A stretch of 32,314 bases of DNA. Origin: Anaerolineae bacterium (GTDB lineage Bacteria; Chloroflexota; Anaerolineae; Aggregatilineales; Phototrophicaceae). Of this stretch, positions 16,038-22,674 are shown one piece after another (the stretch's first letter is position 1; every line of letters starts with the position of its first letter). A program made the translations under genes and the position numbers. Under the pieces are notes generated by a model, which worked only from the letters and a program-made list of their open reading frames with translations, did no database searches and was not told where the DNA came from. The stretch spans positions 1 to 32,314 of the forward strand of contig JAPKMU010000009.1 in assembly GCA_026645745.1 (NCBI GenBank), in the 5' to 3' direction.

Positions 16038-16160
16038 TGGCAAGGAAAAGAGTCAACGCAAAGGCGCAATGACGCGAAGCCGCAAAGAGACTCAACGTGT
16101 GGACGCATCTTTGCGCCCTTGCGACTTAGCGTCATTGCGTTAAGTTTTTCCTTTTCTCTT
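16038..16160. repeat. Inverted pair of CGCAA-rich repeats
   Basis: The left copy (16038-16088) reads AAGGAAAAGAGTCAACGCAA and continues with GGCGCAATGACGCGAAGCCG. The right copy on the other strand (16160-16100) reads AAGGAAAAACTTAACGCAAT and continues GACGCTAAGTCGCAAGGGCG. The two share a 5' AAGGAAAA block and a run of ~9-base units of form (G)(A/C)GCAA(A/T)G. The whole forms a large imperfect palindrome. Similar 'ACGCAAAGGCGCAAAG' dispersed repeats are known in many environmental genomes. It has no coding capacity. Confidence 0.7.
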
Positions 16161-16199
16161 GGATTTGCTGCGTTTGCCCTAAAGTACGGGGGCACAAGT

Positions 16200-16227
16200 T
16201 TGCGTTCGTCGTCCTTGCTTCTACAAT
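16200..16227 (+). promoter_or_regulatory. Promoter of triple-SH3b gene
   Basis: TTGCGT (16200-16205) and TACAAT (16222-16227) are separated by 16 bases. Transcription would start near 16234, just before the AAGGAG site at 16239-16244, giving a very short leader. Confidence 0.5.
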
Positions 16228-16254
16228 TAGGACAGAACAAGGAGCGTGTGCGCG

Positions 16255-17322
16255 ATGAGAAACCGCCCGTTAATCCTGATCCTCCCGTTGACATTGCTAA
16301 TCGCGGTGGCGCTGCTGATTGCGTCTGCACCGCCGAGCATCGCTGTTTTGGCGCAGACGGCATTTCCGACTCTGCCCGTTCAGACGAATACGCCTTTCCC
16401 GACGACGCCCACGATTGTGCCGACGTTCACGCTGATTCCAGCGTCAACCAACGCCGGATGCCCGACACCGCTCAACCTAACGCCGGGAATTATGGTGGTG
16501 ATTACGGGCGGCTTAAACGTCCGCTCTGCTCCGTCACTGTCCGCGCCGTTGATCACGTATTTTTCCGAAGAACGCCTCGTCCGCTTGATCGGTGGACCCG
16601 TTTGTGCCGATGCCCATAACTGGTGGCAGATCGGGGACTTCGGCGGGCAGCCGGGAGCAAACACAGGCTGGTTGATCGAAGGTTCGCGCGATGGGCGGTT
16701 GTATATCGCACCTGCCGCCGTTCCGGTTGGGGATGGCTGTTATCCGCCGCTCCCGCTGGCAGTAGGGGATACGCTGATCGCCATCAACGGCGTGCGCTTG
16801 CGCAATGCTCCCACGCAGTCGAGCTATACGATCACCGTCGTGCCGGTTGATGCGTCGATGCAAGTGCTGGAAGGTCCCGCGTGCCGCGACGGGATCAACT
16901 GGTGGCGCGTCAGCACCGCCTTCCAAACGAGCACCGTTCCGGTTGAAGGCTGGATTGCGGAAGGCTTCCCCGAAAATTATTACGTCGCTGACGAGCAGGT
17001 AATCAACGCCACGTTGGAAATTCCGTGCGTCGTACCGCTCACGTTGGGTCCCGGTTCGCGCATCGCCGTGAATTACCGGGATGGCGTCGAGCGTCGTTTA
17101 CGTGCCGCTCCGAACGTGAATGCCGAAATCGTGTTGTTCATGCCGGATGAGATCGCCATGGAAGTGATCAGCGGACCGGAATGCAGCGGCGGCTACAACT
17201 GGTGGTATGTGCGGGTGCTGACGACGGATTATTACGGCTGGATCGCAGAAGGCAGACCGGGACGCTACAACATCGAAGTGATCACACGCTACCTGTTATA
17301 TACACCCACACCCGCGCCGTGA
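16255..17322 (+). CDS. Exported protein with three SH3b domains
   Basis: 355 residues. I chose the ATG at 16255, ten bases after AAGGAG; the GTG at 16246 is too close to it. The N-terminus MRNRPLILILPLTLLIAVAL is a signal peptide or signal anchor ending near VLAQ. A Thr/Pro-rich linker follows. Then come three SH3b-like domains, each opening with a V-R-x-x-x-L-R/N-x-A-P phrase: GGLNVRSAPSLSAPLIT, NGVRLRNAPTQSSYTIT and GVERRLRAAPNVNAEIV. Each contains a P-x-C-x-x-x-x-N-W-W motif (HNWWQI, INWWRV, YNWWYV) and ends in G-W-I/L-A/I-E-G. The regular Cys in each domain, plus one in each inter-domain segment, suggests disulfides. SH3b repeats usually bind cell-wall or peptide ligands. It is probably a surface-binding protein, with no enzyme domain. 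Confidence 0.9.
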   Translation: MRNRPLILILPLTLLIAVALLIASAPPSIAVLAQTAFPTLPVQTNTPFPTTPTIVPTFTLIPASTNAGCPTPLNLTPGIMVVITGGLNVRSAPSLSAPLITYFSEERLVRLIGGPVCADAHNWWQIGDFGGQPGANTGWLIEGSRDGRLYIAPAAVPVGDGCYPPLPLAVGDTLIAINGVRLRNAPTQSSYTITVVPVDASMQVLEGPACRDGINWWRVSTAFQTSTVPVEGWIAEGFPENYYVADEQVINATLEIPCVVPLTLGPGSRIAVNYRDGVERRLRAAPNVNAEIVLFMPDEIAMEVISGPECSGGYNWWYVRVLTTDYYGWIAEGRPGRYNIEVITRYLLYTPTPAP

Positions 17323-17353
17323 TCGGTTTATGTAACAGCGCGGTACAGTCGTG

Positions 17354-17359
17354 TATAAT
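17354..17359 (+). promoter_or_regulatory. -10 element of GT2 gene at 17397
   Basis: A perfect TATAAT 38 bases before the chosen start codon. No recognisable -35 is seen at the usual distance (TGTAAC at 17331 with a 17-base spacer is poor). The short leader contains no strong ribosome site. Confidence 0.45.
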
Positions 17360-17396
17360 AGGGTCAACTAAACACGGATAGAATGGATTGTGCGCT

Positions 17397-18449
17397 GTGA
17401 TTTCCCTGATTGCGACTGTACTCAACGAAGGTGAATCCATCCGTCGTTTGATGGATTCACTCCTGATGCAAACCATCCTCCCCGATGAGATCGTCATCGT
17501 GGATGGGGGCAGCCGCGACCGCACCGTTGGGATTTTACGCCGCTACGAAAACAAACTTCCGCTCAAGGTGATCGTCGCACCGGGGTGCAACATCAGTCAG
17601 GGGCGTAATCTGGCGATCCGCGAAGCGAAGGGCGATATCATCTGCGTCACCGATGCGGGGGTTGCGCTTTCGCAAGAATGGGTCGATTTGATTACCCGCC
17701 CGCTGTTGGAGTTCCCGCGTATTGACGTTGTCAGCGGCTTTTTTCGTCCAGACCCGCACACGATCTTTGAAGCGGCGATGGGCGCAACCGTACTGCCGGA
17801 TCAAGATGATATCGATCCGGTTACATTTTTGCCGAGCAGCCGCAGTGTCGCTTTCCGTAAGAGCGCGTGGGAAGAAGTGGGCGGCTACCCGGAATGGCTC
17901 GATTACTGCGAAGATCTGATCTTTGATCTGCGTTTGCGAGAGAATTTTGGCGCGTTCGGTTACGCGCCCGATGCAATCGCGTACTTTCGCCCGCGTTCGA
18001 GCCTGAAATCCTATTTCAAACAGTACCGCTTGTATGCGCGCGGCGACGGCAAAGCCGATCTGTGGCGCAAGCGCCACGCGATCCGCTACGCAACCTATTT
18101 GGGAGCCATCCCCCTAATTTTCTGGCTCGGTCGCAAAGTACATCCGATGCTGTGGACGTTATTCATTGTCGGCGCGGCGATCTACACCCGCAAGCCGTAC
18201 CGCCGTCTGCGCGGCGTACTGCGCGAAACCGCTGCTGCCAATCAGGTTCGTGTAACGCTGATGAGTAACCTCGAAGCGGTCGCGCTCGTCCCCCTAATCC
18301 GCATCGTAGGCGATTTCGCCAAGATGCTTGGTTATCCATCGGGCGTATTGTGGCGGATGCGCACCAATCCGCCGAATTGGCGCGATATGAAGACTCGAGA
18401 ACCTTTTGCTCAGGCACAAGTGATCGAAGCGAGTGAACTTGAAACGTAA
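17397..18449 (+). CDS. GT2 glycosyltransferase with C-terminal membrane segments
   Basis: About 350 residues. The fold begins ISLIATVLNEGESIRRLMDS, so I use the GTG directly before it; a TTG nine bases earlier is an alternative, and neither has a good ribosome site. GT-A motifs are ATVLNE, EIVIVDGGSRDRTVGIL and the DXD-like ICVTDAGVALSQEW. The acceptor region contains GGYPEWLDYCEDLIFDLRLR (the E-D pair typical of GT2). Around residues 230-260 there are hydrophobic stretches (YLGAIPLIFWLG, LWTLFIVGAAIY), so the enzyme is probably membrane-attached. The sugar and acceptor are not predictable. It is the only glycosyltransferase within the cluster of exported proteins and could modify them or serve a separate glycan. 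Confidence 0.9.
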   Translation: MISLIATVLNEGESIRRLMDSLLMQTILPDEIVIVDGGSRDRTVGILRRYENKLPLKVIVAPGCNISQGRNLAIREAKGDIICVTDAGVALSQEWVDLITRPLLEFPRIDVVSGFFRPDPHTIFEAAMGATVLPDQDDIDPVTFLPSSRSVAFRKSAWEEVGGYPEWLDYCEDLIFDLRLRENFGAFGYAPDAIAYFRPRSSLKSYFKQYRLYARGDGKADLWRKRHAIRYATYLGAIPLIFWLGRKVHPMLWTLFIVGAAIYTRKPYRRLRGVLRETAAANQVRVTLMSNLEAVALVPLIRIVGDFAKMLGYPSGVLWRMRTNPPNWRDMKTREPFAQAQVIEASELET

Positions 18450-18503
18450 GTGATTTTTACCGCTTTTTTATTTGTTTGTGTCTACTCCTCACGCCAGTTG
18501 AGA

Positions 18504-18509
18504 TACAAT
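18504..18509 (+). promoter_or_regulatory. -10 element of the secreted protein gene at 18565
   Basis: TACAAT, five of six to consensus, about 55 bases before the ATG. No convincing -35 lies in front of it. Confidence 0.35.
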
Positions 18510-18564
18510 TTAGGAAGCGCGTACACACACGTGTACCGCCAATAATCTCATACTGGAGTGGAAC

Positions 18565-19353
18565 ATGACCTTCACTGCACACACCCTTCGCAACCGTTCC
18601 ATTTTCGTGACCGCCGCATTTCTGCTGGTGGTGTCGCTGCTGTTTGTGGCTTTCCCCGTTTTCGCGGGCGTGCCGTCAAGCGGCTATTTCTATATCATTA
18701 CCGGCGCAGAAGGCGTTTACTGCGTCGATTACGAGGGCAGCGTTTACGTCTACGTGGGCGAGGTCACGCGCACTGCTTACGTTCCTGCTGATAACGAAAT
18801 CGCTTACCAGTACATCAATTTGTATGGCGGCGATGAGTCGGGTTCATTTTCGATTGGTGCGCAGGGTGCTCCGGGTGCCGGCGTAGATGGAACCATGACG
18901 GGCGATATTGAATCGATCGATGCGCCCGGACCGATTACCTTCAGTTTTAGCGCCACACTGTATGTTGACGGCGTGCCTCTAGGGTCATCGTGGCTCGATA
19001 TCACCTGTGATGCTCCCGACGCGACACCTCAAATCGAACTCGGTGACGATTACGGCGGCAGCACCCGTGGGGACAGAGGCACAACATTTACAGGTCCCGC
19101 ACTCCCCGCGCCGGGCGCGCGTGATCTGGTGCTGATCACAGGTGACTACGGTGTGTACACTGCGCCGAACGGCACGCCCACAGGCGCAGTCATGCACCGC
19201 TGCCAGACCGTATTCGTGATCGAAACCAGCGCTGACGGTGAATGGTATCGTCTGTATCAGATGGGCGGCTGGATTCCGGTGATCACCACCCGCGATGTAG
19301 CGGAAAACTACGGTCAGCCGGGCGGCGAGCCAATCGATCCGTTCTGCCAATAA
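18565..19353 (+). CDS. Secreted protein with SH3-like C-terminal domain
   Basis: 262 residues. GGAG lies six bases before the ATG. A long signal peptide (RNRSIFVTAAFLLVVSLLFV, cleavage near VFAG) leads into a beta-rich domain (~35-150) with YFYIITGAEGVYCVDYEGSV and SFSATLYVDGVPLGSSWLDI. This region holds a Cys pair in the visible part and looks like an Ig- or PEGA-like sandwich; it is not recognised as a named family. After a Gly/Thr/Pro-rich linker, residues ~190-245 resemble an SH3b domain: DYGVYTAPNGTPTGAVMHRC, then FVIETSADGEWYRLYQMGGW. It continues the run of exported SH3-bearing proteins in this part of the window. A bidirectional terminator follows. Confidence 0.85.
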   Translation: MTFTAHTLRNRSIFVTAAFLLVVSLLFVAFPVFAGVPSSGYFYIITGAEGVYCVDYEGSVYVYVGEVTRTAYVPADNEIAYQYINLYGGDESGSFSIGAQGAPGAGVDGTMTGDIESIDAPGPITFSFSATLYVDGVPLGSSWLDITCDAPDATPQIELGDDYGGSTRGDRGTTFTGPALPAPGARDLVLITGDYGVYTAPNGTPTGAVMHRCQTVFVIETSADGEWYRLYQMGGWIPVITTRDVAENYGQPGGEPIDPFCQ

Positions 19354-19361
19354 TCCGACAT

Positions 19362-19400
19362 AAAAAAGGACAGGGTGAATATGCCCTGTCCTTCTTATTT
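19362..19400. terminator. Bidirectional intrinsic terminator
   Basis: AAGGACAGGG (19366-19375) and CCCTGTCCTT (19384-19393) form a perfect ten-pair stem with an eight-base loop. It is flanked by A6 on the left and a T-rich CTTATTT on the right. It sits between two convergent genes and can serve both strands. Confidence 0.9.
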
Positions 19401-20211
19401 ACGCGCTGACAGTTTCACGCCGGGGAGCAACCACCGGAACGAGCAGTGCGGCAGGCAGGATGAAGAACACCAGCCCAAACACGAACACCCCAAAGTCGAA
19501 CGCGCCACCCCGCAGCGCTGTGACCACAGGCAGCAGAATTAACCCGAAATTGAGCAGCGCGAACAGCATCAGCAGCATGAGCGCGTGCGCAGTGCTGCCG
19601 CTGGCGCGCAGCATGCTTACGCCGACCACGATCAACGGTGGCAGCAGAAACACGAACTCAACGATGATCAGGGGATTAGTCGCCCATCCGTAACTGAGCA
19701 GATCAGCGGGGAGCTGACCGGACGAAACTGCCGGAATGACCACGCCGATCCAGTGCAGCGCGGTGATCGCCGCCATGAACAGCAGATACGCGGCAGTCAA
19801 GCGGCGAAACACGCGCCCGCCGAACGCTGTTTCGGCGGCATCCGTATCCACACGCGGAATCATCAAGATCAGCGACCAGACTGCAAAAGCGGTTGCGCCT
19901 GCATGAACAAGAGTCAGCGTGTTGATCGTCAGCCCAAGCGCGGAATTGGTGAATTGATACGCGATACAAGCAAGCGCGCCGATCACGACGAACCGCGCGA
20001 GTATATTCCCACGCGCCGAAAGGATCAGCGCGATGACGAGCGCGGGCAGCGCCGCGAACAGCACAAAGACATCGTTGGCAATCGTCAAACGCAGAAGTTC
20101 GGGCGTATCGCGGTACAGTGTTTCGCCCGCAAATACCCCCGCACCTGCGGCGATGAGCGTGAGCAATGCCGCCGCCCACGCCAACCCATCCTCCGTCCTG
20201 AATGACTTCAT
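19399..20211 (-). CDS. Seven-TM membrane protein of unknown function
   Basis: 270 residues, almost entirely hydrophobic, with about seven or eight membrane helices. These include WAAALLTLIAAGAGVFAGET, DVFVLFAALPALVIALILSA, AYLLFMAAITALHWIGVVIP and VFVFGLVFFILPAALLVPVV. A short outer or inner loop has TLYRDTPELLRLTIANDV between helices one and two. No catalytic or transport motif stands out. The layout resembles uncharacterised membrane proteins frequent in Anaerolineae, but I cannot name the family. GGAGGATGAGGTT just upstream of the ATG offers a ribosome site. It lies downstream of clpP on the same strand but is separated by a hairpin, so co-transcription is doubtful. Confidence 0.85.
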   Translation of the reverse strand: MKSFRTEDGLAWAAALLTLIAAGAGVFAGETLYRDTPELLRLTIANDVFVLFAALPALVIALILSARGNILARFVVIGALACIAYQFTNSALGLTINTLTLVHAGATAFAVWSLILMIPRVDTDAAETAFGGRVFRRLTAAYLLFMAAITALHWIGVVIPAVSSGQLPADLLSYGWATNPLIIVEFVFLLPPLIVVGVSMLRASGSTAHALMLLMLFALLNFGLILLPVVTALRGGAFDFGVFVFGLVFFILPAALLVPVVAPRRETVSA

Positions 20212-20273
20212 AACCTCATCCTCCCATGGTGGCAGACTGCGCGCTCAAGGAGGTGGGGCATCCTCGTCACTCC

Positions 20274-20317
20274 ACAACGCGCCGTTCCTGAGTCGTATTA
20301 CGATCAAGCGGCGCGTT
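20274..20317. terminator. Inverted repeat between clpP and the 7-TM gene
   Basis: CAACGCGCCG (20274-20283) and CGGCGCGTTG (20308-20317) are perfect inverted arms around a 24-base interval. A further 14-base palindrome, GTGAAA-AG-TTTCAC, lies at 20322-20335. Both are just downstream of the clpP stop on the minus strand, so they may stabilise or end the clpP message, or serve as an operator for the 7-TM gene. Confidence 0.5.
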
Positions 20318-20355
20318 GAGTTGTGAAAAGTTTCACGGAATATACAACAAACGTG

Positions 20356-20985
20356 TTAAGGTTTCCCGTTCGCGCCGTTGACGTGCGCTCCGGCTTTGTT
20401 CGGCGCACCCGCCAAAATCGAGTCGATCAGTCCGTACTCGACCGCTGATTTCGCATCCAGCCAAATATCGCGATCTTGATCATGCTCAAGACGTTCACGG
20501 GTTTGCCCGGTGTGCTTGACGAAGATATCAAGGATGCGCGTCTTGAGGCGGTTGGCTTCGTTGGCGGCGATCACGATATCGCTTGCCTGCCCCTGTGCGC
20601 CACCGTGCGGTTGGTGCATGTGAACCGTCGCATTCGGAAGGGCATAGCGCATCCCTTTCGCGCCGCTGGTCAGGATCACCGTGCCAAAACTGGCAGTCAA
20701 GCCAACCGCTGTTGTGCTAACAGGGGCGCTGATCTCCTGAATCGTGTCGTAGATCGCCAGCCCTGCGTAAACCTCACCGCCGGGGGAATGGATGTACATC
20801 TGAATTGGACGCTCCTGATCTTCACGGTTCAAGAACAAAAGCTGCGCGACGATCAAATTCGCCATCTGGCTTTCGATCTGCTGTCCCAGAATGATCAACC
20901 GCTCCTTGAGCAGAAGCGAATAGATGTCGTAAGCGCGCTCCATATGACTGGAGCGCTCAATTACCATCGGAATAACGTTGAACAT
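20356..20985 (-). CDS. clpP: ATP-dependent Clp protease proteolytic subunit
   Basis: 209 residues, the standard ClpP length. The catalytic triad is complete: Ser99 in [15 protein letters not shown], His124 in VHMHQP and Asp173 in [20 protein letters not shown]. The Ser region reads ASFG where most ClpP proteins have ASMG or ASAG. The oligomerisation and entry segments ([49 protein letters not shown]) are typical. The tail [18 protein letters not shown] is low-complexity and probably disordered. ClpP forms tetradecamers and degrades substrates delivered by ClpX or ClpC; no Clp ATPase gene is in the window. GAGAGGA lies about ten bases before the ATG. The gene follows a sigma factor gene after only 15 bases, suggesting co-transcription. 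Confidence 0.97.
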   Translation of the reverse strand: MFNVIPMVIERSSHMERAYDIYSLLLKERLIILGQQIESQMANLIVAQLLFLNREDQERPIQMYIHSPGGEVYAGLAIYDTIQEISAPVSTTAVGLTASFGTVILTSGAKGMRYALPNATVHMHQPHGGAQGQASDIVIAANEANRLKTRILDIFVKHTGQTRERLEHDQDRDIWLDAKSAVEYGLIDSILAGAPNKAGAHVNGANGKP

Positions 20986-21000
20986 CGTTTCTGAATCCTC

Positions 21001-21654
21001 TCAAACTAATACCATCGGTTCGATGCTCCCGACCGGAATCAAGAGCAGCCAGCGGATCACATCATCCGCCGAATCCATCACACCCGCCATGCGCATCACG
21101 CCCATACTCATCGATAATCCGGCGAGCGTCTCGCGCAGATGTTCGCGGGCGTACTGCAAACGTTTCTTCACCGTTGTGAGCGGCAGTGCCATCCGTTCTG
21201 CGATCTCCTGCTGCGATAAATCGCTGAGGTAGAACAGTTCGGTCACACGCCGTTCCCCTTCCGGCAGTCGATCCAAAGCGCCGCGCAGACGGCGTGCCAA
21301 TTCGCGCGCCTCAGCAATCGCCGCCGGATCATCGTCGTCCTCCGCCAGCGTTTCGTCTTCGAGCGCGGGTGCATCATAATCACGCGCGCGTGTGATTCGG
21401 CTGCACTGGCGACTCACGATCCGCTTGAGCCAACCGGGAAACGCCGCCGGATCGCGCAGCGCACCGAGATGCTCAAACGCGGTGATCAGCGCTTCTTGCG
21501 CGGCATCCTGCGCCGCTGCCGGATCGCCTAACACCTGATACGCCCATCGCTCCGCTTGCGCGCTGAACTCCGCTGCCAGCACTTCAAAGGCGGCGCGGCG
21601 CTCGGCGGGTGTCGGGGCGTGCTGGGCAGTCTTGACCAGCGGTTCGACTTGCAT
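21001..21654 (-). CDS. ECF-like RNA polymerase sigma factor
   Basis: 217 residues. Region 2 includes LGDPAAAQDAAQEALITAFE and PAAFPGWLKRIVSRQCSRIT, the typical -10-reading helices. An acidic linker (LEDETLAEDDDDPAA) follows. Region 4 begins LDRLPEGERRVTELFYLSDL and ends with the helix-turn-helix SQQEIAERMALPLTTVKKRL. After it comes a ~40-residue tail (GLSMSMGVMRMAGVMDSADD ...), longer than in a minimal ECF factor and of unknown use. No anti-sigma gene is adjacent. The start codon at 21654 is preceded by AAGG. It is followed by clpP in the same direction and faces a response regulator across a 145-base divergent region that contains a perfect inverted repeat. Confidence 0.93.
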   Translation of the reverse strand: MQVEPLVKTAQHAPTPAERRAAFEVLAAEFSAQAERWAYQVLGDPAAAQDAAQEALITAFEHLGALRDPAAFPGWLKRIVSRQCSRITRARDYDAPALEDETLAEDDDDPAAIAEARELARRLRGALDRLPEGERRVTELFYLSDLSQQEIAERMALPLTTVKKRLQYAREHLRETLAGLSMSMGVMRMAGVMDSADDVIRWLLLIPVGSIEPMVLV

Positions 21655-21726
21655 CCTTGATGATCCTTCACACTCTGGAGATCAGAGCCAGATCGCGGGC
21701 AAAAGGTGACACACGTGCCTCTTCTC

Positions 21727-21748
21727 TTTTACAACGCACTTTGTAAAA
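21727..21748. promoter_or_regulatory. Operator-like inverted repeat between sigma and response-regulator genes
   Basis: TTTTACAA-CGCACT-TTGTAAAA is a perfect eight-base inverted repeat with a six-base centre, seven bases before the -10 of the response-regulator gene. It covers the -35 region and suits a dimeric regulator. It could control both divergent genes. Confidence 0.6.
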
Positions 21749-21754
21749 ACCGCG

Positions 21755-21760
21755 TATAAT
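21755..21760 (+). promoter_or_regulatory. -10 element of response-regulator gene
   Basis: A perfect TATAAT with no usable -35; the -35 place is taken by the inverted repeat at 21727-21748. This suggests a promoter that depends on an activator or is blocked by a repressor. Confidence 0.6.
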
Positions 21761-21799
21761 GTACGCTGGATTAGGGGGATCACTTTTTCGGACTGGGAC

Positions 21800-22540
21800 A
21801 TGTCATCATCGAATACCATTCATGTGAACCTGAAAGTCCTGCTTATGGATACGGACTTTTACGCGCGCCATGCCGTCAATAGTTATCTGGCATGGGATCG
21901 GCGCACCCGGGTGACCCAGCTTTGCGACAGCGAACGCGCAATGTGGGAGTATTTGAACAGCACCCCGTTGGCAGAGCTGCCCGATGTGATCATCCTTGAT
22001 GCGGATCATATGGGTGGACCGGAAATGCTCAAGCTTCAAATTGAGCGGCTGCGCGGCAAAATCCCACAGGTGCTTGTGATCTGCGTCGCGCAGTCGGCTG
22101 ACCTTCGCTTGATAGAAGCGGCGGCAGATGGCGGCGCACGCGGGTATCTCCTCAAAGGCGATGTTCGTGCACAAATCGCGTGGGCAATCGTGATCGCTTA
22201 CGTCAACAAGATCGATTTCATCGTCACGGTCAATATGATGGATACGATCGCACATTCCGCGCATTCCCGTCTGCGCCGCGCCCATCGTCTGCCCCCGCGC
22301 CGCGAATATACGCACCTTACCCCGCGCATCCTTCAAGCGGTCGAGTTATGCGTCGTGAACGGAATGCCCGCGCAGCTTGCCGCCGATGAGATGGGGATCA
22401 GCTTGCACACAATCCGTTCGTATATCAAAGAAGCGTATCGCATTCTCGAAAGCGAAGACGATACTGATTACCCGCGTGATATGTCGCCGCAAGAGCGCGC
22501 GTTTATGCGGCTCACACGCTTTGCGGACGAAGAAGGTTAG
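21800..22540 (+). CDS. Orphan response regulator with C-terminal HTH
   Basis: 246 residues. An N-terminal receiver domain (~10-130) has the acidic pair at D17/D19 in VLLMDTDFYARHAV, the likely phosphoacceptor D67 in VIILDADHMGG, and the conserved Lys in GGARGYLLKGDVRAQIAWAI. The Thr/Ser switch position is in ICVAQSADLR. A hydrophobic helix (IAWAIVIAYVNKIDFIVTV) connects to a LuxR/NarL-like helix-turn-helix: LTPRILQAVELCVVNGMPAQ followed by ADEMGISLHTIRSYIKEAYR. That places it near the NarL group, though the HTH is divergent. No histidine kinase is beside it. Its promoter carries a symmetric operator that could be its own binding site. The ribosome site is weak (GGGAC just before the ATG). Confidence 0.88.
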   Translation: MSSSNTIHVNLKVLLMDTDFYARHAVNSYLAWDRRTRVTQLCDSERAMWEYLNSTPLAELPDVIILDADHMGGPEMLKLQIERLRGKIPQVLVICVAQSADLRLIEAAADGGARGYLLKGDVRAQIAWAIVIAYVNKIDFIVTVNMMDTIAHSAHSRLRRAHRLPPRREYTHLTPRILQAVELCVVNGMPAQLAADEMGISLHTIRSYIKEAYRILESEDDTDYPRDMSPQERAFMRLTRFADEEG

Positions 22541-22559
22541 CATTTGCGCGGCAGTGTTT

Positions 22560-22588
22560 GAAGATTGATGGCGCGTAATGCAATCTTC
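22560..22588 (+). terminator. Hairpin after response-regulator gene
   Basis: GAAGATTG (22560-22567) pairs perfectly with CAATCTTC (22581-22588) around 13 bases, 20 bases after the stop. A TTTT run appears 11 bases later. It may be a weak terminator. Confidence 0.45.
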
Positions 22589-22603
22589 CGATACGATCAT
22601 TTT

Positions 22604-22656
22604 AGGTGGTGACGGCTGTCACGTCACCGCCGCTTGATCCCCTCGCTGAATGCCAC
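22604..22656 (+). promoter_or_regulatory. Structured leader before HEAT-repeat gene
   Basis: Nested pairing is visible: outer AGGTGG (22604-22609) with CCACCT (22653-22658 region), and inner GGTGACG (22608-22614) with CGTCACC (22622-22628). The two overlap slightly, so they could be alternative folds. The ribosome site TAGGAGG follows at once. This could be a mutually exclusive leader structure controlling translation; the exact effect is not known. Confidence 0.35.
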
Positions 22657-22674
22657 CTTTTAGGAGGCTACCTC

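Larger units (their letters stand above)
15919..16254. other. Gene-free stretch between divergent genes
   Basis: These 336 bases hold the minus-strand promoter region of the PH-like membrane gene, an inverted pair of GCGCAA-type repeats, and the plus-strand promoter and ribosome site of the triple-SH3b gene. Open frames here are products of the repeat sequence. Confidence 0.7.
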
